Shown: in pieces, positions 14,048-19,847 of the stretch | How positions within the stretch are numbered: the stretch's first letter is position 1 | How the letters are laid out: each line of letters opens with the position of its first letter | Assembly (NCBI GenBank): GCA_024959975.1 | Contig: JANXFM010000018.1 | Coordinates: 1-19,847, forward strand | Direction: 5' to 3' | Length of the DNA stretch: 19,847 bases | Source: Flavobacteriales bacterium | Lineage (GTDB): Bacteria; Bacteroidota; Bacteroidia; Flavobacteriales; UBA7430 | Made by a program: the position numbers and the translations under genes | The notes under the pieces: generated by a model | Databases searched by the model: none | What the model saw: the letters and a program-made list of their open reading frames with translations, nothing else | What the model was told of the DNA's origin: nothing

Positions 14048-14893
14048 CTAAAATGCTTTTAAACTTAAATCCATATTGTGTATAGAGTGGGTTAGGCCGC
14101 CTACAGATATAAAGTCTACACCACATTCGGCATACGATTGTATTGTTTTATCGGTAATGCCACCCGAAGATTCGGTTTCGTATGCTCCATTTATGTGTTC
14201 AACAGCTATGATTGTTTCTGCAGGAGTAAAATTATCAAGCATAATTCTGTGAATTCCTCCAACAGACATAATTTCTTTAACTTCACCTATATCTCTTGCC
14301 TCAACTTCAATACGAAGATTGAGATTTTTGTCTTTTAGATATTTTTGAACTTTCACTATCGCTTGCGTTATGCCACCTGCGAAGTCGATATGGTTATCTT
14401 TCAGCATAATCATATCGTAAAGACCAAATCTATGATTGGATCCACCTCCAATTTTTACAGCCCATTTTTCCATAATTCGAATTCCGGGTGTTGTTTTTCG
14501 AGTATCTAAAATGGTTGTTTTTGTGCCTTCAACCAATTTTACATATTCATTTGTTTTCGTGGCAATGGCACTCATCCTTTGCATGCAATTTAAGACGAGT
14601 CGTTCAGCAGTAAGTAAGGAAATGGAAGCCCCTTCAACAATAAAAGCAATGTCACCTTTTTTTACATGCTCACCATCTTTAATAAGTGTTTGCATTTTAA
14701 TATTGGGGTCAATAATTTCAAAAATCCACTCTGCCAATTGTATCCCTGCAATAATTCCGTCGTCTTTGATCAGTAAATGTGCTCTTCCTGTTTTTTCTTT
14801 AGGAATACAGGCTAAGGAGCTGTGGTCTCCATCACGGATGTCTTCTGCCAGAGCTAGATGTATAAATGGGAGTACTTTTTCTTTTGTGATCAT
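14048..14893 (-). CDS. nadC: Nicotinate-nucleotide pyrophosphorylase (quinolinate phosphoribosyltransferase)
   Basis: Makes nicotinate mononucleotide from quinolinate and PRPP in de novo NAD synthesis; cytosolic. The 281 residues match the family length. Seen are EDIRDGDHSSL (17-27), TAERLVLNCMQRMSAIAT (95-112), LDTRKTTPGIR (129-139), HRFGLYDMIMLKDNHI with the substrate-binding His154, Arg155 and Lys165, IEVEARDIGE, MLDNFTP, and ESSGGIT near the end. The ATG at 14893 is the natural start. No nadA or nadB is in the window. It is divergent from rlmH with a 56-bp gap, where only imperfect TAnnTTTG-like elements were found. Confidence 0.95.
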   Translation of the reverse strand: MITKEKVLPFIHLALAEDIRDGDHSSLACIPKEKTGRAHLLIKDDGIIAGIQLAEWIFEIIDPNIKMQTLIKDGEHVKKGDIAFIVEGASISLLTAERLVLNCMQRMSAIATKTNEYVKLVEGTKTTILDTRKTTPGIRIMEKWAVKIGGGSNHRFGLYDMIMLKDNHIDFAGGITQAIVKVQKYLKDKNLNLRIEVEARDIGEVKEIMSVGGIHRIMLDNFTPAETIIAVEHINGAYETESSGGITDKTIQSYAECGVDFISVGGLTHSIHNMDLSLKAF

Positions 14894-14949
14894 AAGATTC
14901 TGTTACTTTGTACGTATTCGCAAAATAAGTAACTTTTTAAAGAATATCT

Positions 14950-15423
14950 ATGAAGATCCTGCTTTTAGTTATCGGGAAGACTGATGAAAAATATCTTTTG
15001 GAGGGAATGGGTAAATATCGAGATCGATTAAAGCACTACATAGGTTTTGATTATGAGGAAATTCCCGATATAAAAAATCGGAAGTCTTTATCTGAAGCTC
15101 AGCAGAAAAAACAGGAGGCTGATTTAATTCTTGCAAAATTGAAAGTGGGGGATAAGTTGGTGTTGTTGGATGAGAAAGGGAAGGAGTATCGTTCTGTAGA
15201 GTTTGCAAAGCATTTACAGCAACAGATGAATTCAGGAATTAAAAGATTGGTATTTGTTGTTGGTGGTCCTTATGGTTTTGACACTTCTGTTTATGACAAA
15301 TCGCAGGGGAAGTTATCTTTATCTAAAATGACGTTTTCACATCAAATGATACGTTTGTTTATGCTTGAACAAGTTTATAGAGCGATGACAATTTTGAAAA
15401 ATGAACCCTATCATCATGAATAA
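14950..15423 (+). CDS. rlmH: 23S rRNA (pseudouridine-1915-N3)-methyltransferase
   Basis: A small SPOUT-class methyltransferase that N3-methylates pseudouridine 1915 in helix 69 of 23S rRNA, acting on assembled ribosomes. The 157 residues match the family. Seen are MKILLLVIGKTDEKYL, LLDEKGKEYRSVEFA, the SAM-knot segment LVFVVGGPYGFD, and the strongly conserved C-terminus LSKMTFSHQMIRLFMLEQVYRA ending in PYHHE (the long stretch split here: SHQMIRL, EQVYRAM). The ATG at 14950 matches the family start. A TAACTTTT (14930-14937) is a one-mismatch -7 candidate. It is followed by a 289-bp repeat-bearing gap before rpsF. Confidence 0.95.
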   Translation: MKILLLVIGKTDEKYLLEGMGKYRDRLKHYIGFDYEEIPDIKNRKSLSEAQQKKQEADLILAKLKVGDKLVLLDEKGKEYRSVEFAKHLQQQMNSGIKRLVFVVGGPYGFDTSVYDKSQGKLSLSKMTFSHQMIRLFMLEQVYRAMTILKNEPYHHE

Positions 15424-15503
15424 GTTTAAAAGTTGAAGATTGGTAGGTTTAGTAGGAAGTAGGTTGGTTGACGGTGAAAAAGTTCGGCATGCTTTTCGTT
15501 AAA

Positions 15504-15536
15504 TTGTCTTATCCTTCGGCAAGCCCAGGATGACAA
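15504..15536. repeat. Intergenic inverted repeat of the Bacteroidetes TGTCATCCT...AGGATGACA type
   Basis: TTGTCTTATCCT (15504-15515) and AGGATGACAA (15527-15536) pair apart from a TT bulge, around a core TCGGCAAGCCC. Elements reading TCATCCTGAGC...GCCGAAGGAT are, as far as I recall, dispersed between genes in many Bacteroidetes genomes; this looks like one copy. It makes no protein. The preceding stretch (15424-15503) shows nothing I can name. Confidence 0.5.
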
Positions 15537-15588
15537 CTCATCACCCATCCCTCATCACTAATTGTACTTTCTAGCTTCAAGTACTTTC
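15537..15588 (+). repeat. Short direct repeats between rlmH and rpsF
   Basis: CTCATCAC occurs at 15537-15544 and 15551-15558 (14-bp period), and GTACTTTC at 15564-15571 and 15581-15588 (17-bp period). They follow directly on the inverted repeat. They may be remnants of an intergenic repeat unit. Confidence 0.5.
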
Positions 15589-15670
15589 GGGAGTGTTTGG
15601 TATTTTCAAATTGTGTTTTATGACTTGTAATTTACACGCTCAGAATGTTTTTCATTCCATAGAAATTACT

Positions 15671-15678
15671 TACTTTTG
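15671..15678 (+). promoter_or_regulatory. Bacteroidetes -7 element for rpsF-rpsR-rplI
   Basis: TACTTTTG matches TAnnTTTG exactly and ends 34 bp before the rpsF ATG at 15713. It lies inside the open frame upstream of rpsF, which supports the short S6 protein. The predicted leader is under 30 nt, too short for a full S6:S18-type leader structure. Confidence 0.55.
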
Positions 15679-15712
15679 CAGACCATTTTGGACAAGAACT
15701 AAATTAATAACA

Positions 15713-16063
15713 ATGAGAAACTACGAAACTGTTTTCATTTTGAATCCCGTTTTGTCTGATGAACAGACAAAGGAAGCAGTAAGCAAGTTCACAGCTCATT
15801 TGAAATCAAATGGAGCTGAGATTGTAGCAGAGGAAAGCTGGGGCTTAAAAAAGCTCGCTTACCCAATCCAGAAAAAGAAAAGTGGGTTTTACTTTTTAGT
15901 AGAATTCAAAGGAGATGCTAACCTGACTTCAGGTTTAGAAGTTCTTTTAAAAAGAGATGAGCGTGTTATGCGATTCTTAACTGTTGCTTTGGATAGAGAT
16001 GCTCTAGCTTACGCTGGTCAAAGAAGAGAGAAGTTAAACGCTAAATCTAAGGAGGCTAAGTAA
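15713..16063 (+). CDS. rpsF: Ribosomal protein bS6
   Basis: Small-subunit protein that pairs with bS18 on the 30S platform. The 116 residues begin MRNYETVFILNPVLSDEQ and contain WGLKKLAYPIQKKKSGFYFL and RDERVMRFLTVAL, the S6 core, with a basic tail. The frame is open further upstream (an ATG at 15593), but those 40 residues are not S6-like and hold the promoter, so the ATG at 15713 is used. There is no Shine-Dalgarno sequence before it. Its TAA overlaps the rpsR ATG by one base. The last codons (Lys-Glu) contain the AAGGAGG that precedes rpsR. Confidence 0.96.
   Translation: MRNYETVFILNPVLSDEQTKEAVSKFTAHLKSNGAEIVAEESWGLKKLAYPIQKKKSGFYFLVEFKGDANLTSGLEVLLKRDERVMRFLTVALDRDALAYAGQRREKLNAKSKEAK
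16049..16055 (+). promoter_or_regulatory. Consensus Shine-Dalgarno sequence before rpsR
   Basis: AAGGAGG, 7 nt before the rpsR ATG at 16063, is fully complementary to the core CCUCCUU at the 3' end of 16S rRNA. No other start in the window has a comparable site. It lies within the rpsF reading frame (codons AAG GAG G..), so it may also be a coding coincidence. Confidence 0.7.
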
Positions 16064-16332
16064 TGGCAAGTAATTCAGAAATCAGATTCCTTACTCCACT
16101 GTCGATTGACACAGGTAAGAAGAAGAAATATTGTCGTTTTAAAAAATCAGGTATCAAGTATATCGATTATAAAGACGCTGACTTCTTAACGAAATTCTTA
16201 AACGAACAAGGTAAGATCTTACCTCGTCGTATTACCGGTACTTCTTTGAAATTCCAAAGAAAAGTATCTCAAGCGGTAAAAAGAGCGCGTCACATAGCTG
16301 TTTTACCTTACGTAACAGATTTAATGAAGTAA
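16063..16332 (+). CDS. rpsR: Ribosomal protein bS18
   Basis: Small-subunit protein that binds 16S rRNA with bS6 on the platform. The 89 residues include KKKYCRFKKSGIKYIDYKD, FLNEQGKILPRRITGTS, KFQRKVSQAVKRARHIAVLP and a final YVTDLMK (last stretches continuous in the protein). It starts in a TAATG overlap with rpsF and is the only gene in the window with a strong Shine-Dalgarno sequence. In Bacteroidetes ribosomes bS18, bS6 and bS21 form the pocket that holds the anti-Shine-Dalgarno tail, so this gene's signal is of special interest. rplI follows 13 bp later. Confidence 0.97.
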   Translation: MASNSEIRFLTPLSIDTGKKKKYCRFKKSGIKYIDYKDADFLTKFLNEQGKILPRRITGTSLKFQRKVSQAVKRARHIAVLPYVTDLMK

Positions 16333-16345
16333 AAAACTAAGTACT

Positions 16346-16795
16346 ATGGAAATTATTTTATCTCAAGACGTAGCAAACTTAGGTTTTAAAGATGATATCG
16401 TTACTGTTAAGAATGGTTACGGTAGAAACTACCTAATCCCAAAAGGATATGGACAGTTAGCTACTGATTCTGCAAAGAAAGTTTTAGCAGAAAACTTAAA
16501 ACAAAGAGCCTTTAAAGAACAAAAAATCGTTGCAGACGCTAATAAGACGGCTGAAGCAATTAAAGGTCTTGAATTGAAGTTGTCAGCGAAAGTTGCTGAA
16601 GGTGGGCACAAATTATTTGGATCAATCACAACGATTGATCTTGCAGCTGCATTTGATAAAGCCGGTCAATCGATTGAAAAGAAATTTATTTCTATTGTCG
16701 GAGGAACGGTAAAAGCATTGGGTAAATACACTGCTTCTGTACGTTTACACAGAGACGTTGTAGTTGATGTAACTTTTGAAGTTGTTGCTGGGTAA
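16346..16795 (+). CDS. rplI: Ribosomal protein bL9
   Basis: Large-subunit protein binding 23S rRNA near the L1 stalk. The 149 residues match the family: N-terminal MEIILSQDVANLGFKDDIV with KNGYGRNYLIPKGYGQLAT, a long central helix (about 42-75), and the C-terminal domain with GHKLFGSITTIDLA and VRLHRDVVVDVTFEV. No Shine-Dalgarno sequence precedes it. Last gene of the rpsF-rpsR-rplI unit, followed by a strong terminator. Confidence 0.97.
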   Translation: MEIILSQDVANLGFKDDIVTVKNGYGRNYLIPKGYGQLATDSAKKVLAENLKQRAFKEQKIVADANKTAEAIKGLELKLSAKVAEGGHKLFGSITTIDLAAAFDKAGQSIEKKFISIVGGTVKALGKYTASVRLHRDVVVDVTFEVVAG

Positions 16796-16815
16796 TTATT
16801 ACTCAAATTGACATT

Positions 16816-16845
16816 AAAAAAGGCTCCCTTAGGGAGCCTTTTTTT
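16816..16845 (+). terminator. Rho-independent terminator after rplI
   Basis: GGCTCCC (16822-16828) and GGGAGCC (16832-16838) form a perfect stem with loop TTA. An A run before and seven T after extend the pairing. It lies about 20 bp past the rplI stop and separates the ribosomal unit from gyrB. Confidence 0.93.
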
Positions 16846-16950
16846 GTGCGTGAGTATTCCTGTGTGTGTGATTGTTAATTAGTCGGTAAAATGTTAATAA
16901 AATAGCACTTATTAAGCGGTCTAAACAGGCTCTTGAGTGGGGTAAATTAT

Positions 16951-16958
16951 TATATTTG
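16951..16958 (+). promoter_or_regulatory. Bacteroidetes -7 element for gyrB
   Basis: TATATTTG matches TAnnTTTG exactly and ends 37 bp before the gyrB ATG. A TTG at 16933-16935 is 15 bp upstream, closer than usual for a -33 element. The 200-bp gap also holds a short TG run (about 16861-16869) and nothing else I can name. Confidence 0.5.
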
Positions 16959-16995
16959 TTTTGTGTCAAAACAGACTTTTTAAAAGTTAAATCTT

Positions 16996-18945
16996 ATGAG
17001 TGAAGAAATAAAAGGACAGGATTATTCAGCTGGTAGTATTCAGGTGCTGGAAGGATTAGAGGCTGTACGTAAGCGTCCGGCTATGTATATTGGAGATATT
17101 GGGCAGAAAGGTTTACACCATTTGGTGTACGAAGTAGTAGATAACTCTATTGATGAGGCTTTGGCCGGACACTGTAATAATATTGATGTGATCATCAATA
17201 CTGATAATTCTGTTTCCGTAAAAGATGATGGTCGTGGTATTCCAACGGCTATGCATCCCAAGGAAGGTAAATCAGCCTTAGAAGTTGTAATGACTGTTCT
17301 TCACGCCGGTGGTAAATTCGACAAAGATTCGTACAAAGTATCGGGTGGTCTTCACGGTGTAGGAGTTTCTTGTGTAAATGCACTATCTATTTATCTGAAA
17401 GCAGAAGTACATAGAGAAGGCAAGATATTTACTCAGGAATACTCTAAGGGGATTCCTCAAACAGAAGTAAAAGAGGTTGGCACAACGGATTACAGAGGTA
17501 CGATTGTTACTTTTAGACCGGATGATACCATTTTTACGGTTACGGAGTACGTTTACGACATCTTAGCTTCTCGTATGAGAGAACTTTCATTTCTAAATAA
17601 AGGGATTTCATTATCGATTACTGACAAGCGTGAGCAAGATGACGATGGAAAAGATATTACAGCGACTTTCTTGTCGGATGGTGGTTTGAGTGAGTTTGTT
17701 GAGTATTTAGATGAAACTCGTGACAATCTTATTGAAAATGTAATGTACATGGAAGGTGAGAAAAATGAGATACCTGTAGAGGTTGCCATGAGTTATAATA
17801 CTTCTTATTCTGAGAATTTACATTCGTACGTAAATAATATTAATACCCACGAAGGAGGTACACACCTGACAGGTTTCCGTAGAGCTTTAACACGTACTTT
17901 AAAATCGTATGCTGAAAAGTCCGGGATGTTGGAACGTGAAAAAGTAACGGTTGCCGGTGATGATTTCCGTGAAGGTTTGACCGCTGTGATTTCCGTGAAA
18001 GTAATGGAGCCCCAGTTTGAAGGTCAAACAAAAACAAAACTAGGTAACTCTGAGGTTTCGGGGGCTGTAGATCAGTTGGTAGGTGAAATGCTTAACAACT
18101 ATCTGGAAGAAAATCCTAAAGATGCCAAGCAGATTATTTTAAAAGTAATTCTAGCTGCAAAAGCTCGTCAGGCTGCACGTAAAGCGCGTGAGATGGTTCA
18201 GCGTAAAACGGTTATGTCTTCAACGGGTTTACCGGGTAAGCTTTCTGATTGTTCAGAAAAAGATCCGGAAAAATGTGAAATCTTTCTTGTAGAGGGGGAC
18301 TCTGCAGGGGGAACAGCGAAGCAAGGTCGTGATAGAGCTTTTCAGGCAATTTTACCATTACGTGGTAAGATTTTGAATGTTGAAAAAGCGATGCAGTATA
18401 AAGTATTTGAAAACGAAGAGATTAAGAACATATTTACTGCTTTGGGAGTTTCTATAGGAACGGAGGAAGATAGTAAAGCATTGAATATTGAAAAACTTCG
18501 TTATCACAAGGTCGTAATTATGTGTGATGCCGATGTAGATGGATCTCATATTTCTACTTTGATTCTTACTTTCTTCTTTAGATATATGAAAGATCTCATT
18601 GAGAACGGATACATTTATATTGCGACTCCACCATTATACTTAGTGAAGAAAGGAAAGGATCAGCGTTACTGTTGGAACGATGAAGAGCGTGATGCGCATG
18701 TTGCTGATATGGGTAAAGGAAAAGAGTCTTCAGTAGGTATTCAACGTTATAAGGGTCTTGGTGAGATGAATGCATCTCAACTGTGGGATACAACCATGCA
18801 GCCTGAGAATAGAACGCTGCGCCAGGTTACCATTGATAGTGCTGCAGAAGCTGACCATATATTTTCTATGTTAATGGGAGACGATGTGCCACCACGAAGA
18901 GACTTCATTGAAAGAAATGCTAAGTATGCCAACATTGATGCATAA
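16996..18945 (+). CDS. gyrB: DNA gyrase subunit B
   Basis: ATPase subunit of gyrase, which introduces negative supercoils with GyrA. The 649 residues match the shorter bacterial form lacking the insert found in E. coli GyrB. Domains in order: GHKL ATPase with VRKRPAMYIGD (24-34), EVVDNSIDEA (46-55), DDGRGIP (77-83) and GGLHGVG (117-123); transducer domain; TOPRIM domain with FLVEGDSAGG (near 430) and MCDADVDGSH (near 510); and QRYKGLGEMN toward the C-terminus. It has its own promoter and terminator. gyrA is not in the window. No Shine-Dalgarno sequence precedes the ATG. Confidence 0.98.
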   Translation: MSEEIKGQDYSAGSIQVLEGLEAVRKRPAMYIGDIGQKGLHHLVYEVVDNSIDEALAGHCNNIDVIINTDNSVSVKDDGRGIPTAMHPKEGKSALEVVMTVLHAGGKFDKDSYKVSGGLHGVGVSCVNALSIYLKAEVHREGKIFTQEYSKGIPQTEVKEVGTTDYRGTIVTFRPDDTIFTVTEYVYDILASRMRELSFLNKGISLSITDKREQDDDGKDITATFLSDGGLSEFVEYLDETRDNLIENVMYMEGEKNEIPVEVAMSYNTSYSENLHSYVNNINTHEGGTHLTGFRRALTRTLKSYAEKSGMLEREKVTVAGDDFREGLTAVISVKVMEPQFEGQTKTKLGNSEVSGAVDQLVGEMLNNYLEENPKDAKQIILKVILAAKARQAARKAREMVQRKTVMSSTGLPGKLSDCSEKDPEKCEIFLVEGDSAGGTAKQGRDRAFQAILPLRGKILNVEKAMQYKVFENEEIKNIFTALGVSIGTEEDSKALNIEKLRYHKVVIMCDADVDGSHISTLILTFFFRYMKDLIENGYIYIATPPLYLVKKGKDQRYCWNDEERDAHVADMGKGKESSVGIQRYKGLGEMNASQLWDTTMQPENRTLRQVTIDSAAEADHIFSMLMGDDVPPRRDFIERNAKYANIDA

Positions 18946-18960
18946 TCATTACAGAAAATA

Positions 18961-18991
18961 AAAAAAGTCGCTTCTAGAAGCGACTTTTTTT
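18961..18991. terminator. Bidirectional terminator between gyrB and the convergent surface-protein gene
   Basis: GTCGCTTC (18967-18974) and GAAGCGAC (18977-18984) form a perfect stem, flanked by six A on the left and seven T on the right, so it can end transcripts in both directions. It sits 15 bp past the gyrB stop and 16 bp past the convergent gene's stop at 19007. Confidence 0.92.
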
Positions 18992-19006
18992 ATGAGTATA
19001 TGAAAT

Positions 19007-19847
19007 TTATCTTATCAGCGTAACAGTACCTTTTAACTTAGCATATCTTAGTTCGAGTACATAAAAGTAAACACCTTTCGAAACATCTTCACCAAGGTGT
19101 TTTCCGTCCCAGGGTTCTGTGCTAGGGTAGATGCTATAGTAAACTTGATCACCCCATTTATTGAAAATTTTAAGAATTCCGGACTCACACTCTCTCAATC
19201 CATTAATGGTTAATACGTCATTTATTAAGTCGCCATTTGGAGTGAAAACATTAGGGAATTTAATCCGACTATAAGCATCGGTGAATGATAAATCAATAAC
19301 ATCCGATATTGTATCTGAACAATACTGGTCTGATGCAATTAATTTCACTGGGTAAATACCTCCATAATTTGGGATGAAGGGGGTTTCCTGGAAGTTGCTT
19401 TCATTATCGCCAAGATCCCATTCTACATAAATAGAATTAGTACTTTCATTGAATAGTTTTAGTTCACTTAAACAAGTGTCTAAATAGTGACTAAAATTTG
19501 CAGTAATTTCCTGACCTTCTTGACCTACAGTAGCAACACCTTCAAATGTACAGCCTAGGTTATCCGTAATGATGTACGGATAAGTACCAAAACTAAGGTT
19601 TTGTATTGTAGGGCTTGTTTGTGAAATACCAGACCAGAAATGTTGGTGAGGTTCTGCGCCCCCTTCTGCTTCAAGGGTTACAGATCCATTACCTGTTTCA
19701 CATCTATCCGGAATTGAAGTTTCGTTTAATAATTCAATTTTGGTTGGTACTTCAACCTCCGGATATCCAGAATAAATACAGCCAATATCATCTTCTACAG
19801 TGTAGTTGTAAGTGTAGGTGCCCGCTGTTGGTGGACTAACAACCATC
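19007..19847 (-). CDS. T9SS-secreted surface protein with SprB-like repeats and PKD domain, C-terminal part
   Basis: The last 279 or so codons of a larger gene whose start lies beyond the right edge; the frame is open to the edge, and the ATG at 19846 is most likely internal. The end of one SprB-like repeat is seen at residues about 1-34 (YTVEDDIGCIYSG), and a full one at about 40-108 (GNGSVTLEAEGG to IITDNLGC). A PKD-like domain follows (ITANFSHYLD to about 185, with VEWDLGDNES). The C-terminal type IX sorting domain of the CHU_C or gliding-associated class is at about 196-279: FPNVFTPNGDLINDVLTI, IFNKWGDQVYYS, PWDGKHLGEDVSKGVYFYVL and a final GTVTLIR. The protein is expected to be exported across the outer membrane, probably as an adhesin or structural surface protein. 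Confidence 0.9.
   Translation of the reverse strand, partial: MVVSPPTAGTYTYNYTVEDDIGCIYSGYPEVEVPTKIELLNETSIPDRCETGNGSVTLEAEGGAEPHQHFWSGISQTSPTIQNLSFGTYPYIITDNLGCTFEGVATVGQEGQEITANFSHYLDTCLSELKLFNESTNSIYVEWDLGDNESNFQETPFIPNYGGIYPVKLIASDQYCSDTISDVIDLSFTDAYSRIKFPNVFTPNGDLINDVLTINGLRECESGILKIFNKWGDQVYYSIYPSTEPWDGKHLGEDVSKGVYFYVLELRYAKLKGTVTLIR

Noticed and set aside
14436..14984. 182-codon open frame on the + strand
   Set aside because: It lies almost entirely antisense to nadC, whose motifs are unmistakable, and runs into the rlmH start; its protein shows no recognisable domain.
15593..15712. 40-residue N-terminal extension of bS6
   Set aside because: The S6 family starts at MRNYETVF; the extension holds a promoter element and repeat-flanked noncoding DNA.
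15679..15712. S6:S18-binding leader RNA before rpsF
   Set aside because: The predicted transcript leader is under 30 nt and I could not fold a conserved structure in it.
16861..16876. TG-rich simple repeat upstream of gyrB
   Set aside because: It is only a few units long, with no sign of a phase-variable tract or a binding site.
1..19847. CRISPR arrays, insertion sequences, prophage or defence islands
   Set aside because: No regular repeat-spacer pattern, transposase, integrase, phage structural gene or known defence motif was seen; nearly all genes belong to recognisable core families.

Overview
The window looks like a chromosomal segment of a Bacteroidetes bacterium, most likely order Flavobacteriales. 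Evidence: AT-rich DNA; several promoters with the Bacteroidetes -7 element TAnnTTTG; starts that almost all lack a Shine-Dalgarno sequence; a C-terminal type IX secretion (CHU_C-like) sorting domain; and the rpsF-rpsR-rplI-gyrB neighbourhood. It is mainly core chromosome. I see no insertion sequence, prophage, CRISPR array, tRNA or rRNA.

Layout. 1-174: start of a leftward outer-membrane-type protein running off the left edge. 418-1077: leftward pcm (isoaspartyl repair methyltransferase), divergent from a rightward, tightly packed unit (1181-5379): Gfo/Idh/MocA oxidoreductase, lipoprotein of unknown function, polyprenyl glycosylphosphotransferase and 3-hydroxybutyryl-CoA dehydrogenase, closed by a clear terminator. 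5440-6108: a SCO1/SenC copper chaperone, whose stop codon interlocks with that of convergent aroE. 10281-6105: a leftward five-gene unit, every junction overlapping: TPR protein, phosphosulfolactate synthase (ComA), rhodanese, DUF368/PopT polyprenyl-phosphate transporter, shikimate dehydrogenase. 10526-13104: rightward glmM and a NifS/IscS-type cysteine desulfurase. 14893-13131: leftward nadC and a YihY/BrkB membrane protein. 14950-18945: rightward rlmH, then rpsF-rpsR-rplI, then gyrB, with terminators after rplI and gyrB. 19007-19847: 3' end of a leftward cell-surface protein with SprB-like repeats, a PKD domain and the T9SS C-terminal domain.

How the genes work together. Several genes concern the envelope: glmM makes glucosamine-1-phosphate for UDP-GlcNAc, the glycosylphosphotransferase loads a sugar phosphate on undecaprenyl phosphate, and PopT is expected to return that carrier across the membrane. 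ComA makes a C3 sulfonate that could feed sulfonolipids, an inference. rlmH and the ribosomal protein genes serve the ribosome.

The observation I rate most interesting is a perfect AAGGAGG Shine-Dalgarno sequence, 7 nt before rpsR, in a genome whose other starts lack one. bS18 is one of the proteins that hide the anti-Shine-Dalgarno in Bacteroidetes ribosomes. I found no clearly new defence or mobile system.
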